DNA of 9,234 nt. Source: Hyphomicrobiales bacterium. GTDB lineage: Bacteria > Pseudomonadota > Alphaproteobacteria > Rhizobiales > Aestuariivirgaceae. Below the pieces are notes generated by a model that ran no database searches, was not told where the DNA came from, and saw nothing but the letters and a program-made list of their open reading frames with translations. This document shows, piece by piece, positions 6,081 to 9,234 of the stretch. Position numbers and translations under genes: made by a program. The DNA lies in NCBI GenBank assembly GCA_020029455.1, contig JAIBJH010000110.1, positions 1 to 9,234 of the forward strand, read 5' to 3'. Position 1 is the first letter of the stretch; the number at the start of each line of letters is the position of its first letter.

Positions 6081-6461
6081 ATGCTCAAACCCGCTACAGT
6101 CGCTATTGTATTGATTTGCCTTGCATCCGTTGGCGCACGCGCCGACGGAGATGCCGCCAAGGGTGAAAAACTTTTTGCCCGCTGCATGGCCTGTCACACG
6201 GTCAAGGATGCCGTCAACAAAACGGGCCCGCATCTCAAGGGCATCGTGGGCCGGCCGGTTGCCTCAATTGAAGGCTTCAAATACTCGCCCGGCATGCTGG
6301 AGTTTGCCAAGTCAGCCGGCAGCTGGGATGAAACCAAGCTCGATTCCTACCTGACGGATCCGAAAGCATTTGTCCCCAAGAACAAGATGGCGCTGGCCCC
6401 CATGAAGAAAGCGGAAGAGCGCGCCGACATCATTGCCTATTTGAAAACCATCACGCCTTGA
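6081..6461 (+). CDS. Periplasmic class I cytochrome c (c2-like), probable NirK electron donor
   Basis: A 126-residue protein with a signal peptide (about 1-21, cleaved near GARA-DGD) and a single heme motif CMACH (35-39). The axial methionine is probably Met103 in VPKNKMALAPM (98-108). The remaining blocks, GPHLKGIVGRPVA (49-61) and a C-terminal ERADIIAYLKTI helix (113-124), are typical of the short c2/c550 group. AGGAGG (6070-6075) precedes the ATG at an ideal distance; longer in-frame starts would run through the regulatory box. It diverges from nirK and shares the FNR-type box, which points to co-induction under low oxygen and a role as the soluble donor to NirK. That role is inferred from context: class I cytochromes serve many partners. 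Confidence 0.93.
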   Translation: MLKPATVAIVLICLASVGARADGDAAKGEKLFARCMACHTVKDAVNKTGPHLKGIVGRPVASIEGFKYSPGMLEFAKSAGSWDETKLDSYLTDPKAFVPKNKMALAPMKKAEERADIIAYLKTITP

Positions 6462-6494
6462 GCTTGCGGCACCGCCCGGTTGATTAACAATTGA

Positions 6495-6520
6495 TGAACC
6501 AGGTGATCAGTTCTGGTTCA
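6495..6520 (+). terminator. Hairpin after the cytochrome c gene, terminator-like without T tract
   Basis: TGAACCAG (6495-6502) and CTGGTTCA (6513-6520) form a perfect 8-base-pair stem with a 10-base loop, 33 bases after the cytochrome stop. No T run follows, so it may be a 3'-end stabiliser or part of a larger structured region. Confidence 0.45.
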
Positions 6521-6548
6521 GGCGGGAAGTGACAGTCTCTCTCGCGAC

Positions 6549-6638
6549 ACAGGGATAGTTAGCTTCCCTGTTTCACCGGCCACAACGCGTGGCATGGAAG
6601 CATGGCCCTTCTCGCGAAGGAACTACCTTCCATGGCAC
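6549..6638 (+). other. Structured leader upstream of the small secreted protein gene
   Basis: Two further hairpins lie before the small gene. The first is ACAGGGA (6549-6555) with TCCCTGT (6565-6571), seven pairs. The second is a nested structure in which GTGGCATGGAAG (6589-6600) pairs with CTTCCATGGCAC (6627-6638), with one G-G mismatch, around an inner stem CCTTC (6607-6611) with GAAGG (6616-6620). The 219-base gap (6462-6680) holds no gene I can support; it could be a long structured leader or a small RNA. I do not recognise a known riboswitch. Confidence 0.4.
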
Positions 6639-6680
6639 CTGATGGGGCCGCCCGTGAAACCACCTACCGGAGAGATTATC

Positions 6681-6911
6681 ATGAAAAAGATCTTCATTAC
6701 CGCGCTTCTTCTTGCCAGCGCCGGCACGGCCCAGGCCGCGACGGAGCCCTGCAATCCTGCAACAGGCAATTGGATTAACGCTGCTCCAACCACGTGCCGC
6801 TTTATCAGCAGAGGCAATTTGCAGCCAGCTGCGGAGAGGCCGGTCCTCAGAACTCCTGTCCGCGAAGTCCCGCCTGACGACGTCCCGCCCGACGTTCCGG
6901 AGCTCTTCTGA
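6681..6911 (+). CDS. Small secreted protein of unknown function
   Basis: A 76-residue protein that I do not recognise. It begins with a textbook signal peptide, MKKIFITALLLASAGTAQA (1-19), leaving a mature chain of about 57 residues. The mature part has two cysteines (24 and 39) that could form one disulfide. Its tail is rich in proline and acidic residues (EVPPDDVPPDVPELF, 62-76) and probably disordered. GGAGAG (6669-6674) lies seven bases before the ATG, supporting this start; an in-frame ATG at 6594 would remove the signal peptide from the N-terminus. It lies between the cytochrome c and amidohydrolase genes, is preceded by a structured stretch and is followed by a strong hairpin, so it is probably its own transcription unit. 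No function can be assigned. Confidence 0.72.
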   Translation: MKKIFITALLLASAGTAQAATEPCNPATGNWINAAPTTCRFISRGNLQPAAERPVLRTPVREVPPDDVPPDVPELF

Positions 6912-6931
6912 GTTCTGAATTAGCCGCGAAG

Positions 6932-6955
6932 GGGCGGCACGGCAACGTGCCGCCC
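6932..6955 (+). terminator. Strong GC hairpin with GCAA tetraloop after the small gene
   Basis: GGGCGGCACG (6932-6941) and CGTGCCGCCC (6946-6955) form a perfect 10-base-pair stem closed by a GCAA tetraloop, 20 bases after the stop of the small secreted protein gene. The following bases (TGATCGCCTGTCTTA) are only weakly T-rich, so this is a probable but not classical intrinsic terminator. Confidence 0.6.
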
Positions 6956-7053
6956 TGATCGCCTGTCTTAAAACAATCATGCCTTAACCATCTCTATGCC
7001 TTGACCGTCCCCGGAAATTGCTGTCAGCCTGCCCAGTTCACAGAGAGATGCGA

Positions 7054-8205
7054 ATGGGCCGGGAACTGGGTGCCACGGAACATGAGGAACTGACATCTTG
7101 GCGGCGCATGTTGCATGCGGCGCCGGAACTCTTGTTCGACGTGCATGAGACCGCGCGCTTCGTCGCCGAAAAGCTTAAAAGTTTCGGCTGTGACGAGGTG
7201 GTGACTGGCCTGGCCAAGACCGGCGTTGTCGGCGTGATCAATGGAAAACGCGGGCCGGGGGAGACCGTTGGCCTTCGCGCCGACATGGATGCACTTCCCA
7301 TCCAGGAAGAAACCAATCTTCCTTATGCCTCGAAGGTGCCGGGCAGGATGCATGCCTGCGGCCATGACGGGCATACGACAATGCTTCTGGGCGCAGCGCG
7401 CATCCTATGTGAAACGCGCGACTTTGCAGGGCGCGTAGCAGTGATTTTCCAGCCTGCCGAAGAGGCGGGTGATGGCGGCCGCCACATGGTGCAAGACGGG
7501 CTGATGGTGCGTTTCGATATTTCTTCGGTCTTTGGCTTGCATAACATGCCCGGCATTCCGAAGGGGCAGTTTGCCATTCGCTCCGGCGGCATCATGGCAG
7601 CATCGGATGTCATCACAATCACCGTTATGGGCAAGGGCGGGCATTCGGCAAAGCCAGAAGAATGCGTGGATCCCGTATTCATCGGTTCGCAAATTGTCTC
7701 TGCGCTGCAAAGCATTGTATCGCGCAACAATGATCCGCTTGAGCCCTTGGTGATTTCAGTGACGACCTTCCATGCGGGCGAGGCTGTCAATGTCATTCCG
7801 CAGCAGGCGGTGCTCACCGGCACGGTGCGCAGCTTCACCAAGGAGATGCAGTTCTTCGCCGAACGCCGCATTCTCGAAGTGGCGCGTGGCGTGGCGCGGG
7901 CCCATGGCGGGGATGTGGAACTCACCTATCAGCGGCTCTGCCCGCCTACCTTCAATCATGAGGCGGAGACGAACCTTTGCGTGGAGGTGGCGCGCGAAGT
8001 TGCAGGCGATGACATGGTCGAGCCCAACACGAAGCCCATCCTGGGTTCAGAGGATTTTTCCTTCATGCTGCTGGCAAAACCCGGCGCCTTCATCTTTCTG
8101 GGCCAGGGCGATACGCCCTATTGCCATCAGCGTGCCCGCGCCTTCCCGAATGCCGTTGGCGGCGAAAACAACAACGATATCTGCAAGGGTGTTGAGCGCG
8201 ACTGA
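7054..8205 (+). CDS. M20-family metal-dependent amidohydrolase (HipO-like), C-terminus altered
   Basis: A 383-residue hydrolase of the M20D group, which cleaves N-acyl or N-aryl amino acids (hippurate, N-acetyl amino acids, indole-acetyl amino acids) in the cytoplasm; the exact substrate is open. The start is the ATG six bases after GAGAG (7043-7047). Metal-site residues are visible: HACGHD (100-105, Cys102 and His104), PAEEAGDG (134-141, Glu136 and Glu137) and GLHNMPG (161-167, His163). The dimerisation domain runs from about 182 to 295. GSEDFSFML (331-339) and GAFIFLGQGD (344-353) follow the family up to His358 (YCH). After that the expected HPxYDFND block and final helix are missing. In their place about 25 residues are read from sequence antisense to the LysE gene. 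The loss of the end of the catalytic domain may impair activity. Confidence 0.9.
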   Translation: MGRELGATEHEELTSWRRMLHAAPELLFDVHETARFVAEKLKSFGCDEVVTGLAKTGVVGVINGKRGPGETVGLRADMDALPIQEETNLPYASKVPGRMHACGHDGHTTMLLGAARILCETRDFAGRVAVIFQPAEEAGDGGRHMVQDGLMVRFDISSVFGLHNMPGIPKGQFAIRSGGIMAASDVITITVMGKGGHSAKPEECVDPVFIGSQIVSALQSIVSRNNDPLEPLVISVTTFHAGEAVNVIPQQAVLTGTVRSFTKEMQFFAERRILEVARGVARAHGGDVELTYQRLCPPTFNHEAETNLCVEVAREVAGDDMVEPNTKPILGSEDFSFMLLAKPGAFIFLGQGDTPYCHQRARAFPNAVGGENNNDICKGVERD

Positions 8206-8685
8206 GGCAAAGCCCAGCACCACAAACTGCATGGCGATGTTTCCTGCCGCCGGCTCCACGAACTGCGGGATGAAGGCGAGAAAGAAGGCGGCCGTTTTCG
8301 GGTTCAACGCCTCGACCAGAACCCCCTCACGAAAGGCGCGCCGCGCGCCGATCGGGGGCGACGTGATGCCGCCTTCCAGCACCGCCGCTGCTTCGCGGCG
8401 GGCAGACTGAAGCGTGCGGAAGCCGATCCAGACGAGATAGGCCGCGCCGAACAGTTTCAAGGCAGTGAAAAGTTCCGCGCTTGCAAGCACGATGGCTGAA
8501 ACGCCGAGGCTCCCTGCCAGAACATGGACCATTCCGCCCAGCCCGGTACCGAAGCTGGAAGCCACGCCTTCCGCACGGCCGCCCGCCAGGGTGCGTGCCG
8601 CGACGTAGAAGATGCCGGGACCTGGCGTCACAGCAAGCAGCAAAGCCGCGGCGAAGTAGAGGACGAGTTGGGTCAAGTCTGGCAT
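8047..8685 (-). CDS. LysE/RhtB-family amino acid exporter, C-terminus altered
   Basis: A 212-residue inner membrane protein starting at MPDLTQLVLY. The in-frame ATG at 8760 would add residues encoded by the palindromic repeat and is rejected. Family features are LLAVTPGPGIFYVAART (16-32, the conserved TPGPG), GxxLG-type helices, YLVWIGFRTLQS (83-94) and the second-half block ALNPKTAAFFLAFIPQFV (126-143). The helix VVLGFASVALNTLADIVVVFAA (155-176) is still family-like. Beyond about residue 175 the usual linker and last transmembrane helix are absent; the final 36 or so residues are antisense to the M20 gene and end in the polar EGAGFCQQHEGKIL. Transport activity is therefore doubtful. Members export amino acids or related metabolites; the substrate here is unknown. 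No good Shine-Dalgarno sequence precedes the ATG. Confidence 0.85.
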   Translation of the reverse strand: MPDLTQLVLYFAAALLLAVTPGPGIFYVAARTLAGGRAEGVASSFGTGLGGMVHVLAGSLGVSAIVLASAELFTALKLFGAAYLVWIGFRTLQSARREAAAVLEGGITSPPIGARRAFREGVLVEALNPKTAAFFLAFIPQFVEPAAGNIAMQFVVLGFASVALNTLADIVVVFAANGIREGAGTLMAIGRIALAQKDEGAGFCQQHEGKIL

Positions 8686-8709
8686 GGGAAGATATCTGCT
8701 TTCAGGAGA

Positions 8710-8752
8710 GCAAATTCCGGCCAAGTTGCAGACTTGGCCGATAAGAATTTGC
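8710..8752. repeat. Palindromic intergenic repeat unit 1
   Basis: Outer arms GCAAATTC (8710-8717) and GAATTTGC (8745-8752) pair perfectly. Inside them CGGCCAAGT (8718-8726) pairs perfectly with ACTTGGCCG (8732-8740) around a TGCAG loop; ATAA (8741-8744) forms an asymmetric bulge. The result is a 17-pair interrupted hairpin. Its form resembles the intergenic palindromic mosaic elements of rhizobia, but membership of a named family is not established. Confidence 0.7.
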
Positions 8753-8769
8753 TTCAACATATTGGTTTG

Positions 8770-8817
8770 GCGCGAATTCTTTTCGACCGCGTGTTTCCAC
8801 GCGGTCGGAAAGCGCGC
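8770..8817. repeat. Palindromic intergenic repeat unit 2, possibly also a terminator for the PaiB-like gene
   Basis: A perfect 10-base-pair stem, CGACCGCGTG (8784-8793) with CACGCGGTCG (8798-8807), has a four-base loop (GAAA on the minus strand). It extends through T-A pairs and is bracketed by GCGCG (8770-8774) and CGCGC (8813-8817). It touches the stop codon of the PaiB-like gene. On the minus strand the stem is followed by AAAAGAATTC, not T residues, so classical intrinsic termination is unlikely in that direction. Confidence 0.65.
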
Positions 8818-9234
8818 TAGATAAGAGTGGCGACTTCACGGTCAGATGTCCGCGCGCTCATGGCAAGGCCGGCAGCCACACCGGCGCGATCGGCCGCGTT
8901 GCGGTTCTGGCTCATCTTGCGCTTGCCTTCGAGCTTTGCGACCGGCATGCGCAGGCCGACGATGCCGTGAAGCTGCGCCTCAATAAAATCCTTCGGCGCA
9001 TCCGCCACCGCCCAAGGGGTGCCGCGCCCCGCCTCATGCAACTCGGTCAAGCGGCGAACGGCCTCCAGCAGCCTCGCAGGATCATCGAAGAATTCGACCG
9101 GGCCCGAGGCGTGAACGGCCACATAGTTCCAGGTCGGCACGACCTTGCCCGTCTCCTGCTTGGTTGCGTACCACTGCGGTGTCACATAGGCATCCGGCCC
9201 CATGAAGATCGCCAGAGCATCGCCCATGGGCGGA
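8817..9234 (-). CDS. PaiB-like FMN-binding negative regulator, C-terminal part (window edge)
   Basis: The reading frame runs open to the window end; the ATG at 9227 is very likely internal, because family members are about 200 residues and about 140 are visible here. Recognisable blocks are ALAIFMGPDAYVTPQWY, a KVVPTWNYVAVHASGPVEF core and, near the C-terminus, IVGLRMPVAKLEGKRKMSQNR, followed by ADRAGVAAGL. These belong to the FMN-binding split-barrel proteins related to Bacillus PaiB, described as negative regulators of protease and sporulation genes. In proteobacteria the actual role (regulator or flavin-dependent enzyme) is unclear. It is followed immediately by a palindromic repeat and then the LysE gene on the same strand; the 131-base gap and the repeats argue against tight coupling. 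Confidence 0.88.
   Translation of the reverse strand, partial: PPMGDALAIFMGPDAYVTPQWYATKQETGKVVPTWNYVAVHASGPVEFFDDPARLLEAVRRLTELHEAGRGTPWAVADAPKDFIEAQLHGIVGLRMPVAKLEGKRKMSQNRNAADRAGVAAGLAMSARTSDREVATLI

Noticed and set aside
6594..6680. Longer N-terminus for the small secreted protein starting at the ATG at 6594
   Set aside because: It would bury the signal peptide behind 29 residues encoded by the hairpin region, whereas the ATG at 6681 has a good Shine-Dalgarno sequence and starts directly with MKKIF.
7018..7053. Earlier starts (TTG at 7018, ATG at 7048) for the M20 amidohydrolase
   Set aside because: The ATG at 7048 lies one base from the GAGAG element and the TTG has no ribosome-binding site; the ATG at 7054 has ideal spacing.
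8686..8760. N-terminal extension of the LysE protein from the ATG at 8760
   Set aside because: The extra residues are encoded by a palindromic repeat and are unlike LysE N-termini; MPDLTQ at 8685 begins the first transmembrane helix as usual.
1..9234. tRNA, rRNA, CRISPR arrays, insertion sequences or prophage genes
   Set aside because: No cloverleaf, regularly spaced repeats, transposase or integrase motifs were seen on either strand.

Overview
The window reads as a chromosomal segment of an alphaproteobacterium, most likely of the Hyphomicrobiales (rhizobial order). The grounds are GC-rich coding sequence, an ECF sigma factor with an RskA-type anti-sigma factor next to a molybdoenzyme, a copper-type NirK with NirV, an FNR/FixK-type box, and composite palindromic intergenic repeats. 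The genus cannot be named from the sequence alone.

Layout. (1) Positions 1-382, minus strand: a HigB/RelE-like toxin (Gp49 family) whose stop overlaps the start of an XRE/HigA-like antitoxin cut by the window edge. (2) Positions 449-3963, minus strand: an apparent envelope-stress operon. It runs ECF sigma factor, membrane anti-sigma factor (ATGA overlap), secreted fasciclin protein, membrane cytochrome b, and a Tat-exported molybdopterin oxidoreductase of the YedY/MsrP/sulfite-oxidase superfamily (8-base overlap). A strong terminator-like hairpin lies between the fasciclin and cytochrome genes. (3) Positions 4134-6461: a nitrite-reduction module. nirK and nirV run on the minus strand; a periplasmic c-type cytochrome runs divergently on the plus strand. 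One FNR/FixK-type box (TTGACGCAGATCAA) sits at a class II distance from both predicted starts. (4) Positions 6462-6955: a stretch rich in hairpins and a 76-residue secreted protein of unknown function. (5) Positions 7054-8685: an M20 amidohydrolase (plus) and a LysE/RhtB exporter (minus) that converge and overlap by 159 bases. Both have C-termini unlike their families, which suggests a deletion fused their 3' ends. (6) Positions 8710-8817: two adjacent palindromic repeat units. (7) Positions 8817-9234, minus strand: a PaiB-like FMN-binding regulator whose N-terminus lies outside the window.

How the genes may work together. The sigma/anti-sigma pair probably senses an envelope or redox signal. 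It would switch on a periplasmic oxidoreductase wired to the quinone pool through the cytochrome b, either repairing oxidised protein or handling sulfur oxyanions. The adjacent nirKV/cytochrome c module reduces nitrite to nitric oxide under low oxygen, with the cytochrome as probable electron donor. No nitric oxide reductase gene is in the window. All individual families are known. The parts that most deserve a second look are the composition of the sigma-factor operon, the double truncation at 8047-8205, and the structured 6495-6680 region.
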